This document shows, piece after piece, positions 30,024-37,893 of a stretch of 53,948 bases of DNA (positions are counted from its first letter, which is position 1; each line of letters starts with the position of its first letter). Both the position numbers and the translations under genes were made by a program. The DNA comes from a virus: positions 1-53,948 of IMG/VR virus record IMGVR_UViG_3300043408_000051; one strand, 5' to 3'. Under the pieces are notes generated by a model. The model did not search any database, had not been told where the DNA came from, and worked only from the letters and a program-made list of their open reading frames with translations.

Positions 30024-31273
30024 ATTACTGAGCCTCTCTTACAAACAACACAACTTGAATTCTTTGTTTCTTCGTGGAAACACCCTGTTTCCCAATTCCA
30101 CGTCAAACTTGTTTCGCTAGGACCACAGTTACGGCTTGCCACAATTTTTAAAGTTCGCAAATCATCATAATCAGGAACTGGTTCTAAACCGAGAATAACA
30201 TCGGAATCTTGGAAAAATGAGGAAGAGTAACCAATTGAATCTGCAGTAACTTTTCCACCCTTCATTTTCCATAAAAGGGTCTGAGTAGTTACGATAACTG
30301 GAATATCGTGACGTTGAGCCAATCGTTTTAAGGCTCGAGTCACATTTGTAATAGATTGGGGTGTATTCATCTCACCAGTCATTTCATCCATCATGAGATA
30401 AACACCATCTACAAAAACAATGTCTGGCTGTAACTTTGAAATTTTTGCAGATAACGAAGCAACTGTTAATCCATTAACAGCATCAACAAGATGAAACGAG
30501 TCCTTCATTCCATCCATGCCTTTTAGCATATCCATGTAACGAGTCTCTTCATCTTGAAATAGTTTTCCTCGACGAAGACGACCATGGGAAACTTGAGCAC
30601 GAATCGAATCATGTCTTTGCTGTTGTTCTCTGTTAGTCATCTCAAAAGACTGGAACATTGGCACTTTGCCGTTACGATGCACGTGTATCGCTATTGCTAG
30701 TGCTATTTGCGATTTACCTGTTTTAGGTGGAGCAATAACTGTCACTAACTGTCCACCTTGTAATCCAGCAGTTGCTTCATCAATTTTGTCGAAGCCTGTT
30801 GGAATTCCTAGCATTGTTCGGTTCGCTAACGCTTGATATTCAGCAAAACGTGCTTCAGCATCTTTTGTTAAATCGAGTTCATTTGTTCCTTGAACTCCTT
30901 GAGAGTTAACACGAGTAATGGCTGCTTCCATAGCAACCAAAGCACCTTCATGGTCATTCTCTGTTAACTTGTGAACAGACTCTTCTAAACCTTGGCGAAC
31001 AAGTAACTTTCTTCTAAAAGTTACCGCTTGGTCTACTAAAAAATCTAATGAATCTTGGACATCTAAAATTTTGTATGTTGGGTAATGGTCTTTAACTGTA
31101 ACTGCAGTAGGGACTTCTGAATACTCTGCATAGTGCTTTACAACAAACTTCCAAACGCGAGCATTGTCGTCATCTAAAAACCAATCAAATGTAACTCCGC
31201 GTTGTAATACTGGGAGAATATCGCGGTCGCGAATTACTTTACTTACTAGCCTGTGTTCATTATCTGCTGCCAC
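30020..31273 (-). CDS. dnaB: DnaB-like replicative helicase (417 aa)
   Basis: RecA-type ring helicase. The N-terminal 130 residues form a DnaB-like helical domain. Walker A is APPKTGKS (about 184-191); a Walker B-type strand is IVFVDGVYLM (about 285); VIVTTQTLW-type strand and an arginine-finger region RNCGPSE near 385 follow. The start is GTG 31273 with GAGGAG upstream. The end has an extra CxxC (SCVVCK) of unknown role. Coupled to primase, it forms the primosome with the DnaC-like loader downstream of the same cluster. Confidence 0.93.
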   Translation of the reverse strand: MAADNEHRLVSKVIRDRDILPVLQRGVTFDWFLDDDNARVWKFVVKHYAEYSEVPTAVTVKDHYPTYKILDVQDSLDFLVDQAVTFRRKLLVRQGLEESVHKLTENDHEGALVAMEAAITRVNSQGVQGTNELDLTKDAEARFAEYQALANRTMLGIPTGFDKIDEATAGLQGGQLVTVIAPPKTGKSQIALAIAIHVHRNGKVPMFQSFEMTNREQQQRHDSIRAQVSHGRLRRGKLFQDEETRYMDMLKGMDGMKDSFHLVDAVNGLTVASLSAKISKLQPDIVFVDGVYLMMDEMTGEMNTPQSITNVTRALKRLAQRHDIPVIVTTQTLLWKMKGGKVTADSIGYSSSFFQDSDVILGLEPVPDYDDLRTLKIVASRNCGPSETSLTWNWETGCFHEETKNSSCVVCKRGSVI

Positions 31274-31288
31274 GAATTCATTCTCCTC

Positions 31289-31705
31289 TCATAAACGATT
31301 TAATTCAATACCCCAAGAACCATATCTTCCCAATCTAGGGGGAATGTCTATCACACCTTTTAAATTTACGCGATAGGGCAAGTCATCAACTAACTCCTGT
31401 GTCGTCATGTAAATTTGTGCAAAATTAAACGGGTTACCTCCTCTCCTGTCAAGAATGTCCATAATGTGGTCTAAGTCAGATTTATCTAAACCACTTTCCT
31501 CAATACCTGCAAGTTCTACGGATAAACCGTATTTGTTAGTTAATATCCATAACTGTGCAACTGCTTCTTTATTTATATTACTAATGCGAAGATATGTCGA
31601 AGATTTAAAAAGTTTTTTCTCTTTTACCTCTTCAGTTTGTGCAACAACTTCAGCAAGAACTATTAATCGCGAAGGTGTTTCATTAGAAATGTCGCCATTT
31701 CTCAC
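31289..31705 (-). CDS. Hypothetical protein (138 aa)
   Basis: The start is GTG 31705, coupled to the SWIM gene's stop (GTGA). The protein is acidic, alpha/beta, with DKSDLDHIMDILDRRGGNPFNF and RLGRYGSWGIELN as the more distinctive stretches. No known family. Its place between the helicase and SWIM genes, in a strictly coupled run, suggests a replisome role. Confidence 0.65.
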   Translation of the reverse strand: MRNGDISNETPSRLIVLAEVVAQTEEVKEKKLFKSSTYLRISNINKEAVAQLWILTNKYGLSVELAGIEESGLDKSDLDHIMDILDRRGGNPFNFAQIYMTTQELVDDLPYRVNLKGVIDIPPRLGRYGSWGIELNRL

Positions 31706-32004
31706 AACACTTCTACTCTCGCATATTTAAGAATAAAACTTCTAAAGGCTTCTGCAGACTCTGCTGCTTTTGAGGTCTCTTCCTCGGGAACATCTTCAGG
31801 AACTAAAATAGCGTATTGTCCAGCGTTTTCTAACATGCGCTGTTGTATAAAGTCAGTGTGTTTGCACTTGCTTCTAACTTGGTAGGAAGGACAGTTACAT
31901 CTCGCTGTAGTGTCGCCAGGGCGTAGTTGTACCTCGTACACCCCTGTTGTCGAGAGGAATAACTGAACAGTTCTCCAAGTATCCAAATTTGAGCCTTTCT
32001 TCAT
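31702..32004 (-). CDS. SWIM zinc-finger protein (100 aa)
   Basis: TTARCNCPSYQVRSKCKHTDFI (about 33-54) is a SWIM finger: CxC followed by CxH. SWIM domains bind DNA or protein and usually occur fused to SNF2 helicases or similar enzymes. The rest of the protein is an acidic helix. Start overlaps the loader gene's stop as ATGA. It may serve in trans the SNF2 helicase encoded at 27481-29061. Confidence 0.8.
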   Translation of the reverse strand: MKKGSNLDTWRTVQLFLSTTGVYEVQLRPGDTTARCNCPSYQVRSKCKHTDFIQQRMLENAGQYAILVPEDVPEEETSKAAESAEAFRSFILKYARVEVL

Positions 32005-32723
32005 GCTCGTGCCCTTCTTAAGTCTTTGTTAACTAAGCGAACTCTTTGGAATGCCTCGTTAGCAAAACTTGCCATCGCGTTGCTGTATTTGGCTCCCCAA
32101 TTTTCCAGCATCTCGTTGGTAGTTACTATTGTAGGCAATGCTCTGTCATATCGACTGCGTAAAATCTCGTCAAAAGAAGTGTTGTCATAGTTAGAGCCGT
32201 ATTCTTTCCCTAAGTCGTCAAGAATTAACAATCTAACGTTTAACCAATCTTCTTTTGCACGTCCGTGAAAACCTTCCATTTCTCGGTTCATCTCACGTTT
32301 TTCTTCAGCATCTGCGTCAAACATAGCCTTCTTGCGAGAAAGAAACTCAGGATACGTTAAGTAATAAATTGGGCGAGATAACATTCCGTAATCTGACCCT
32401 GACTTGTATTCAAGAACTTTTTTAGCAGTCTCTTCGTCATCTGGTAACTGCTTGACAAACTCCATGGCTGCTACAACGGCGTGAGTTGTTTTTCCAAGTC
32501 CTGGTCCTCCGTCAAAGAGCAACCCAACACCTGTTAAACCAAGACCACCGACCTGCTTAATAACGTTTCCCGTTACTATCTCCTCTAACCAGTCAACAAC
32601 TGTGTCTGGAAATTCTGTCAGCATGTCAGAAGGCTCTAGACCAAGAAAACGTCTTGGAATATTTGAGTTACGCAGTATCCAATGTCTCTTTAAAGGAGCC
32701 AAGGATTCAATTTGATAAGTCAA
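32001..32723 (-). CDS. DnaC-like AAA+ helicase loader (240 aa)
   Basis: AAA+ ATPase of the DnaC/IstB kind. Walker A GGPGLGKT (72-79), Walker B LLILDDLG (about 164-171), sensor I region TIVTTNE near 200, and a final arginine-rich segment (RRARA). Its N-terminal 60 residues would contact the helicase. The start is TTG 32723 with GAGGAG upstream, since no ATG is in frame nearby. It probably loads the phage DnaB-like helicase. Confidence 0.9.
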   Translation of the reverse strand: MTYQIESLAPLKRHWILRNSNIPRRFLGLEPSDMLTEFPDTVVDWLEEIVTGNVIKQVGGLGLTGVGLLFDGGPGLGKTTHAVVAAMEFVKQLPDDEETAKKVLEYKSGSDYGMLSRPIYYLTYPEFLSRKKAMFDADAEEKREMNREMEGFHGRAKEDWLNVRLLILDDLGKEYGSNYDNTSFDEILRSRYDRALPTIVTTNEMLENWGAKYSNAMASFANEAFQRVRLVNKDLRRARA

Positions 32724-32910
32724 TGGTTACTCCTCTGTCGTCTGTGTATTTGCCTTTTCCATCTGTAGTCATCTGTGTTTCTTGGAGTGTTAAAACAAAA
32801 TACAACTCTCCTGGAAATAAGATTCCGACAATAACATCTAAAATTTTAGACTTCCACTTTGGCATCTCAACAATGGCAAAGACTGGAAGGTCTTTCTTCT
32901 TACGAGCCAC
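32707..32910 (-). CDS. Hypothetical small protein (67 aa)
   Basis: Start at GTG 32910, with GGAGG five bases upstream; another GTG at 32922 lacks a well-placed site. A hydrophobic, strand-rich centre (SKILDVIVGILFPGELYFVLTL) is flanked by polar ends. It resembles a small OB-like or beta-barrel fold more than a membrane helix. It overlaps the FmdB-like gene by 11 bases and the loader gene by 17. Confidence 0.6.
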   Translation of the reverse strand: MARKKKDLPVFAIVEMPKWKSKILDVIVGILFPGELYFVLTLQETQMTTDGKGKYTDDRGVTIDLSN

Positions 32911-33070
32911 CCCAGCCTCCACCTTTAAACTGAACTGCAGGAGGTGTAAATACTTTGCTCATGAGATTGCCACAACGGTCGCATAAAGGACGCTCTGTAG
33001 AATCAAAGGCAAGATGCATCTCTACAACGCTGTCTTCGCAAGTGTCGCATTTAAAATCATATTTAGGCAT
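32900..33070 (-). CDS. FmdB-type zinc-ribbon protein (56 aa)
   Basis: MPKYDFKCDTC and CDRCG give the two CxxC knuckles of the FmdB/CxxC-CxxC-SSSS ribbon, and the C-terminus is Gly/Trp-rich. The start at ATG 33070 gives the canonical MPxYDFKC opening; an in-frame ATG at 33085 lies further inside the preceding gene. Such proteins are common in actinobacteria and phages. Role unknown. Confidence 0.8.
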   Translation of the reverse strand: MPKYDFKCDTCEDSVVEMHLAFDSTERPLCDRCGNLMSKVFTPPAVQFKGGGWGGS

Positions 33071-34028
33071 GTAACTTTTTCTCATACCTTTCTAGCGCAG
33101 ACCGACCTGCAATAGTGTTGTCAAAAGTTCTTCCATCCGAAGCATAGAGGACATCTGTAATAATCTCTTCTGACACGCCCTCAACATTTGGCAGGACTAT
33201 CCCAAGATTGTTATGCGCCTTGACAAGATGGGTTCTAAACATTTGTAGAAACTTCTTATACAAATACGGAGCCTCGTTGCCAATACCTATAAAGTTCTTT
33301 TGGTCAGCCATAAACATATTTAACAACTCGAGTTCGACCAGGGCTGTCGTCTGATACTGACTGCGTTGCTTGCTCAATGCGCCTGCAAGGTGACCAACAT
33401 TGACGGTTCCTGGAAGCCAAGGAAACTTCTTACCCACCAGGTAGGAGAACTCTGCTGCAACATCTCGGGGTGTCCATTCTTCTTTTGGTCGCAAGCCCCG
33501 TGTCTTGGTGTCTCGCTTGCTCGGCGGTGTCCTCGGTGTCTCTGACTCCAACTTCCCAATTCCACCAATGGAATCATCCTTGGCTTGTTCTTCACGCCAA
33601 CTTTTATTCATTGATTCCTCACTTACTTTGTGTATTTTTATATTTTCATAACTAGTTTGACTAATATGACTATTAGGTACTAATGACTTATTAACTAGGT
33701 AGTCATAGTTACTATCTGCTCTATCTGTAGATGCCCTCTCTGCAGGGCATACTGATGCCTCCCACAGAGGGCATAACAAACGGTATGTGTTTCCAGAATA
33801 GAACCCTCGCCCACGCTTTTTGCGTTGTGTTTCAAGTAGCCCTTTGTCCTCCAAGGCTCGTATAGCCTCTCTGACGGTGTTTCTTGATTTAGCCTGCGTC
33901 GAGCAGCCGAGAGTATCCATGGACTGCTCTACCACCCCGTCAGAGGTTGCTAAGGACCATAAGGTGACAAAGAGACGGAACTGGAAATGGCTTAAATTCG
34001 CCTCGAGCAGCCGAGATGAAAGGCTCAC
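33063..34028 (-). CDS. Winged-helix replication-initiator-like protein (321 aa)
   Basis: Residues about 5-85 form a winged helix typical of phage replication initiators and replication-organisation proteins: FRLFVTLWSLATSDGVVEQSM, then NTVREAIRALEDKGLLETQR. A long flexible linker follows, then a helical C-terminal domain (about 190-320), arranged like DnaD/DnaB-loader proteins. The start is GTG 34028, coupled to the upstream stop (GTGA). Placed next to the DnaC-like loader, it probably melts or marks the phage origin. No iteron cluster was seen inside the gene. Confidence 0.75.
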   Translation of the reverse strand: MSLSSRLLEANLSHFQFRLFVTLWSLATSDGVVEQSMDTLGCSTQAKSRNTVREAIRALEDKGLLETQRKKRGRGFYSGNTYRLLCPLWEASVCPAERASTDRADSNYDYLVNKSLVPNSHISQTSYENIKIHKVSEESMNKSWREEQAKDDSIGGIGKLESETPRTPPSKRDTKTRGLRPKEEWTPRDVAAEFSYLVGKKFPWLPGTVNVGHLAGALSKQRSQYQTTALVELELLNMFMADQKNFIGIGNEAPYLYKKFLQMFRTHLVKAHNNLGIVLPNVEGVSEEIITDVLYASDGRTFDNTIAGRSALERYEKKLHA

Positions 34029-34492
34029 TCAGAGCGACGGTACTTATGCTTACCATCGCCGTTTATTTGGTCCATCACCATCTTGTAAACCAAAGCCGAT
34101 AATGATTCAGTAAAGTCTGCGATTACCTCATCAAGGTGTTCCTCTAAAGCCTCTGTCTGAGTATCGACAATACTTAAACCATTTGCAATATCCCATATAT
34201 CTAAGCCTTTGTCATGTGCCCATTCAATTGCCTCGAAGCACTCATCTGACTCATCCCAAGCAACAGCCAAAATGTCTTCCGCAACAAAAACTTCCATCAA
34301 GACTTCAAGGTCTTCACCAGTGCGAACTGGGATGTTCTTTTCAGAAGCGGTCAAAATAATTTGGTCATGTGTTTCATTTGGCTCATTCATAGGCAAGACT
34401 ATTTCTGAGATATTTTTTCTTTCTAGTAACTGCCTTAAACCAACAGTTACGTCTATATCGTCAGCACCGCCAACAACTAATAATCGCGTCAT
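34025..34492 (-). CDS. SLOG/Rossmann-like protein (155 aa)
   Basis: Opens with a Rossmann-like strand and Gly turn (RLLVVGGADDIDV) and later has DILAVAWDESDECFEAIEWAHDKG, then IWDIANGL, a pattern shared with phage SLOG/DUF2493-like proteins that bind nucleotides. An acidic helical C-terminus follows. It may sense a nucleotide signal. Coupled to the initiator-like gene. Family call is by eye. Confidence 0.55.
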   Translation of the reverse strand: MTRLLVVGGADDIDVTVGLRQLLERKNISEIVLPMNEPNETHDQIILTASEKNIPVRTGEDLEVLMEVFVAEDILAVAWDESDECFEAIEWAHDKGLDIWDIANGLSIVDTQTEALEEHLDEVIADFTESLSALVYKMVMDQINGDGKHKYRRSE

Positions 34493-34501
34493 TTTTTACT
34501 C

Positions 34502-34756
34502 CTAGTATCGTCGAATTGGTTGAACGCTTACTTCTTCTTTGGTAATAAACATAGTAATGGCTAGTGCTAAGAATGAACTAGCAGGAGCAAAGAGTGCTGT
34601 TTCTATCCATGGGTATCCAAATAACCAACAGAACAACACAGCAAATGGCAGGCAAACAAACCCTCGTAATTTTTTTAAATCGTAGAAGGCTTGAATTGCT
34701 TCAGTAAAATAGGCAACAGCAAAAGAGATTACAAGTAGTTCTATAAGTAGGTCCAT
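34502..34756 (-). CDS. Small multi-pass membrane protein, holin candidate (84 aa)
   Basis: Three hydrophobic segments, about residues 3-22, 33-50 and 55-72, the last possibly re-entrant, and a short charged tail (KEEVSVQPIRRY). The size and topology would fit a small holin, but many phage membrane proteins look alike. It lies between replication and tail modules, where lysis or membrane functions are often found. Confidence 0.55.
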   Translation of the reverse strand: MDLLIELLVISFAVAYFTEAIQAFYDLKKLRGFVCLPFAVLFCWLFGYPWIETALFAPASSFLALAITMFITKEEVSVQPIRRY

Positions 34757-34779
34757 GGGTGTATCTTAGACCTAATTTT

Positions 34780-36972
34780 TTACGGAGCGAAACTTCCCTC
34801 AACTCCAGCATAACTTCTAATACGATACGGGATGTGGCGAGGAATCCAATCGGAAAGGCTCTGCAATAGACGTGGGATTTTGATGTTTTTGTCAGTATAG
34901 TAAAATGACCTAGAAGCATGAGCGGTACCTGACCATACAACACCATAATCAGCAGGCATAGAGCCGTCAAAATACTCTGATGGGGCATATCCGCGTTCAA
35001 CTTGAGCATTGTCAAGATTCACTGTTTGACCTGTCAAAGTGCCAGAAACACGAGCCGTCATTGTAATAGTATTTTGGGGAGAAAAGTCAATTGGGATGTA
35101 CAACGTTGTATAAAATCTTTGCCATTCAGTTGTTAAAGAGCAAGATTGAACAGCACTTTCCGCATCTGTTCCCGTTTCATCAGTCACACCCAAAGTTATG
35201 TCTACGGTGCAAGGAGCACTTGCTTTCATATAAATAGAAAATACATAGTTATTATCGTCAAATATTGTGTACGTTGAGGAAGTGGCACAGGTGTGGATTA
35301 TTGATAGCGCATTAGTTCCACTAAGTCTCAAAGATTGAGTTCCTGGTACTCCTACAGGAACATCGGATACTAACGTTTTTGCAGAGTTCGTAGTCCATAG
35401 ATTTCCATTGGTTTCAAATGATGGATTACTAATTAGGTTTACTTTTCTAGGCTCTAGAAATACATCTAATCCACGTGGCTCATCATAGTTTGTTAAATCA
35501 ATCGTTGCTCCAAGTTGGACCATATCAATGTAATAAGTTCCTGGAGTTGTTAAGTAAATTCTAATTCCAGCATAAACAGCACCTGCTGGGGATGTTGCTA
35601 CTAAAGTAGTTCTCTGAACTTGTCCAATTGTTCCTAGTTCAGTGCCCATTACTCTAGAGCCAATTATTTTTCCTAGTTCGTCATACCAGTATAACGCTGG
35701 AGTGAGGGTTCCATTAGCAACTGTTTTTGCGTAAAAAGATAACGTATAACTTTTAGCAGGAACAACAGGAATTCCTTTTGTAATTGGATTGTCTCTACCT
35801 AAAGAAATAGCAGTTCCACCAGCAGCAGTTCCCGTTGCAGCAGTTGGAATCATTGGAGCATTGACGCTTGCATAAGTAAAAGTTGTTAATGATGGGACAG
35901 TTGTAACTGTAAACGTTCCGTTATAGGTAGAGTCAACACCAGAAACAACAACAGTATCTCCAACCTCTAAGCCGTGATTTACGTTAGTTGTTAATTGAGC
36001 AACATCGTTAAATCTTTGTTTAGTTGTTACTGTAGGCAAAACTGTTATTACTTTTCCAGACCACACTGTGTCAATAGCATTTGTTTCTGTTGCTAAAACT
36101 TGTGTGTTATCTGCAGATAAAGTCCCAGCCGTTGCCGTCCAACGTCCTACACCTTCTTTAAAGGTAGCATCTTGCATATCCAAAAGAAGATTCGGGGACT
36201 TAGTTAAAACAGGTGCGTAACCACTTAAAGATTCAATGTAATTATTAATTCCTAACTCAGTTCCTTTTAAAGCAAAAAGTCGTGCAGACTCACGCACCAT
36301 CTTTTTTTGATTCTTAAAGGCTAAGCCTCTTTCTAAATAAAGACCGTAACTTAAAAACTTATAACCTAAAAATTGAGGAGGAAGTTTAGACTCTCCAAAA
36401 GAAGGCTTAATTAAGTCAGCATAAGTTAAGATTTGGTCATACGTAAACCCAAAAGAATCTAAAAAGTTATACAGAACTGTGTCTTTTTCGATAGGTCCAG
36501 TAGGACTTCCGTCTTTAGTAGTAAAGATTCTTGGAAGCACGTTGTACAAATTGTCAGTGCCGTTTAACTTTTTAGGTATTAATACATAGGTAGAACCAGC
36601 AGAAACCCATACTTTTGTCGAAGTATACAAAAAGACTGTATAATAAATAAATTGACCAGGAATTAAGCCTTTGTAGTAAGTCTCAGAAACATTGTCTTCG
36701 CCATCAATAATAGAGTTTCGAGAAACTTGCCCACTGATATTTGTTTGAGACACTTGTTGCCAAACAATTGTCCCATCCTCAGCACTTTCTGGAAAGTTAT
36801 TGTTATTTCGTACAAGCCTAAATTGAGAAAAATCTCCTTGCGGTAATTGCCAAAATAGTTGTACTTTTTCGTAGGTTAATGCGTAAGCAAGGAAGGGTGT
36901 AACGTTATAAACAAGACGCGGAGAGTTACCATAGTACGCTCCACGATAAATGGAACCAGCATATTTTGCCAC
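34780..36972 (-). CDS. Tail-tip / baseplate protein with carbohydrate-binding-like domains (730 aa)
   Basis: The N-terminal 260 residues look like a baseplate-attachment region (FLDSFGFTYDQILTYADLIKPSFGESKLPPQF). Next come two jelly-roll-like domains: one about 260-480 and one about 495-660, opened by VNLISNPSFE, a usual start of CBM-like modules. The first is interrupted by a small beta insert (NHGLEVGDTVVVSG and YNGTFTVTT). The C-terminal 60 residues may be a baseplate or fibre-binding tail. It is probably a host-surface adhesin at the distal end of the tail gene set. Confidence 0.75.
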   Translation of the reverse strand: MAKYAGSIYRGAYYGNSPRLVYNVTPFLAYALTYEKVQLFWQLPQGDFSQFRLVRNNNNFPESAEDGTIVWQQVSQTNISGQVSRNSIIDGEDNVSETYYKGLIPGQFIYYTVFLYTSTKVWVSAGSTYVLIPKKLNGTDNLYNVLPRIFTTKDGSPTGPIEKDTVLYNFLDSFGFTYDQILTYADLIKPSFGESKLPPQFLGYKFLSYGLYLERGLAFKNQKKMVRESARLFALKGTELGINNYIESLSGYAPVLTKSPNLLLDMQDATFKEGVGRWTATAGTLSADNTQVLATETNAIDTVWSGKVITVLPTVTTKQRFNDVAQLTTNVNHGLEVGDTVVVSGVDSTYNGTFTVTTVPSLTTFTYASVNAPMIPTAATGTAAGGTAISLGRDNPITKGIPVVPAKSYTLSFYAKTVANGTLTPALYWYDELGKIIGSRVMGTELGTIGQVQRTTLVATSPAGAVYAGIRIYLTTPGTYYIDMVQLGATIDLTNYDEPRGLDVFLEPRKVNLISNPSFETNGNLWTTNSAKTLVSDVPVGVPGTQSLRLSGTNALSIIHTCATSSTYTIFDDNNYVFSIYMKASAPCTVDITLGVTDETGTDAESAVQSCSLTTEWQRFYTTLYIPIDFSPQNTITMTARVSGTLTGQTVNLDNAQVERGYAPSEYFDGSMPADYGVVWSGTAHASRSFYYTDKNIKIPRLLQSLSDWIPRHIPYRIRSYAGVEGSFAP

Positions 36973-36983
36973 TGGTCCACCTC

Positions 36984-37421
36984 CTAAACCATCTGAATAG
37001 CGAGGTAATCAACAAATAGTGTTATAGGATTTTGTGAATCTGTAATAGCAACATTCATTACTGCTTCGTAACCAAATTGAGTTGCACTAACTGTTTTTGC
37101 TGTTGCATACCCATTTTTAACAGTTGTACCGTAACGAACTTGTAAAAATACGAGAGGTGGAGAAGTAAACCGTCCTACACCAAATGTTTTAGTTCCAATA
37201 ATTAATTGGTCACCAGTAGTGGTGGTAGTTAGGTTTACTGTGCCTGTTTCAATAGCGTAAGGAACTTGACCCTCTCTATTGATTCTCCCATTAAAAGTTT
37301 GAACTCCTGAAAAAGTATTATCTGCAACTTTTGAAGCATAGGAAGTTAAATCAGGCAGGGCAATAGCAAGGGAATCCCAAGCATTCCCGTTCCAAACGTA
37401 TACTTCTCTATATGTAGGCAT
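36984..37421 (-). CDS. Putative tail appendage protein (145 aa)
   Basis: Beta-rich, starting MPTYREVYVWNGNAWDSLA, a style often seen in phage fibre or tail proteins, followed by repetitive strand patterns (ETGTVNLTTTTTGDQL). No catalytic residues. Located between two adhesin-like genes, so a small structural or receptor-binding subunit is likely. No specific family. Confidence 0.55.
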   Translation of the reverse strand: MPTYREVYVWNGNAWDSLAIALPDLTSYASKVADNTFSGVQTFNGRINREGQVPYAIETGTVNLTTTTTGDQLIIGTKTFGVGRFTSPPLVFLQVRYGTTVKNGYATAKTVSATQFGYEAVMNVAITDSQNPITLFVDYLAIQMV

Positions 37422-37423
37422 TT

Positions 37424-37609
37424 TTACTCAGGGTTACTAAACTTCGTGCCGTCGTACTTCATACCAGCAACAACGCTGTCTTTTTCGTTATCAAATTCAA
37501 CTACTTTTGGTTGACTTAGAAAAATAGCAGCAAGTTTGTCATCGGTTTGAAGAATTTCTGCTACTTCTCCATCAAGAACAAACGCTAAAAATCTTCTGTT
37601 TTCCGCCAT
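37424..37609 (-). CDS. Hypothetical small protein (61 aa)
   Basis: Acidic, opening RRFLAFVLDGEVAEILQTDDKLAAIFLSQP, a short beta-alpha unit. Similar tiny genes occur in tail modules of actinobacteriophages. GGAGAATAAC before the ATG is a good ribosome site. Function unknown. Confidence 0.6.
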   Translation of the reverse strand: MAENRRFLAFVLDGEVAEILQTDDKLAAIFLSQPKVVEFDNEKDSVVAGMKYDGTKFSNPE

Positions 37610-37610
37610 G

Positions 37611-37892
37611 TTATTCTCCTTCTGTGTTTGTAGGTTCTATAGTAACAGCCCCCCATAGTCCAATGGGGCATGAAGCATGGGCTAATTTTGTTTTCTCTGT
37701 CATAAAACACCCACATTTAGTACACGTTTTAGTGGCTTTAACTAAATGTTTACATCCAAGACAATGATTAAGACGGTAATCCCGAGTTTCATCGTCTACT
37801 CGCTTTACATTAGGGTTAAGTAAATCCCATGGACGAACAGGGTCACCTGGGTTTTTTTCTTTCCATAACTGCCACGGACTTTTTTCACTCAT
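37611..37892 (-). CDS. Cysteine-rich small protein (93 aa)
   Basis: Cys pairs CLGCKH (about 39-44) and CTKCGCFM (about 53-60), plus a late CPIG, suggest a zinc site, as in DUF6171-like phage proteins. The N-terminus is Trp-rich (PWQLWKEKNPGDPVRPWDLLNP). It sits in the tail-fibre region, next to the cysteine-rich adhesin gene. Confidence 0.65.
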   Translation of the reverse strand: MSEKSPWQLWKEKNPGDPVRPWDLLNPNVKRVDDETRDYRLNHCLGCKHLVKATKTCTKCGCFMTEKTKLAHASCPIGLWGAVTIEPTNTEGE

Positions 37893-37893
37893 A

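Noticed and set aside
34502-34756. Confident holin call for the small membrane protein
   Set aside because: Topology alone does not separate holins from other small phage membrane proteins, and the lysin-like gene is almost 29 kb away. It is kept only as a candidate.
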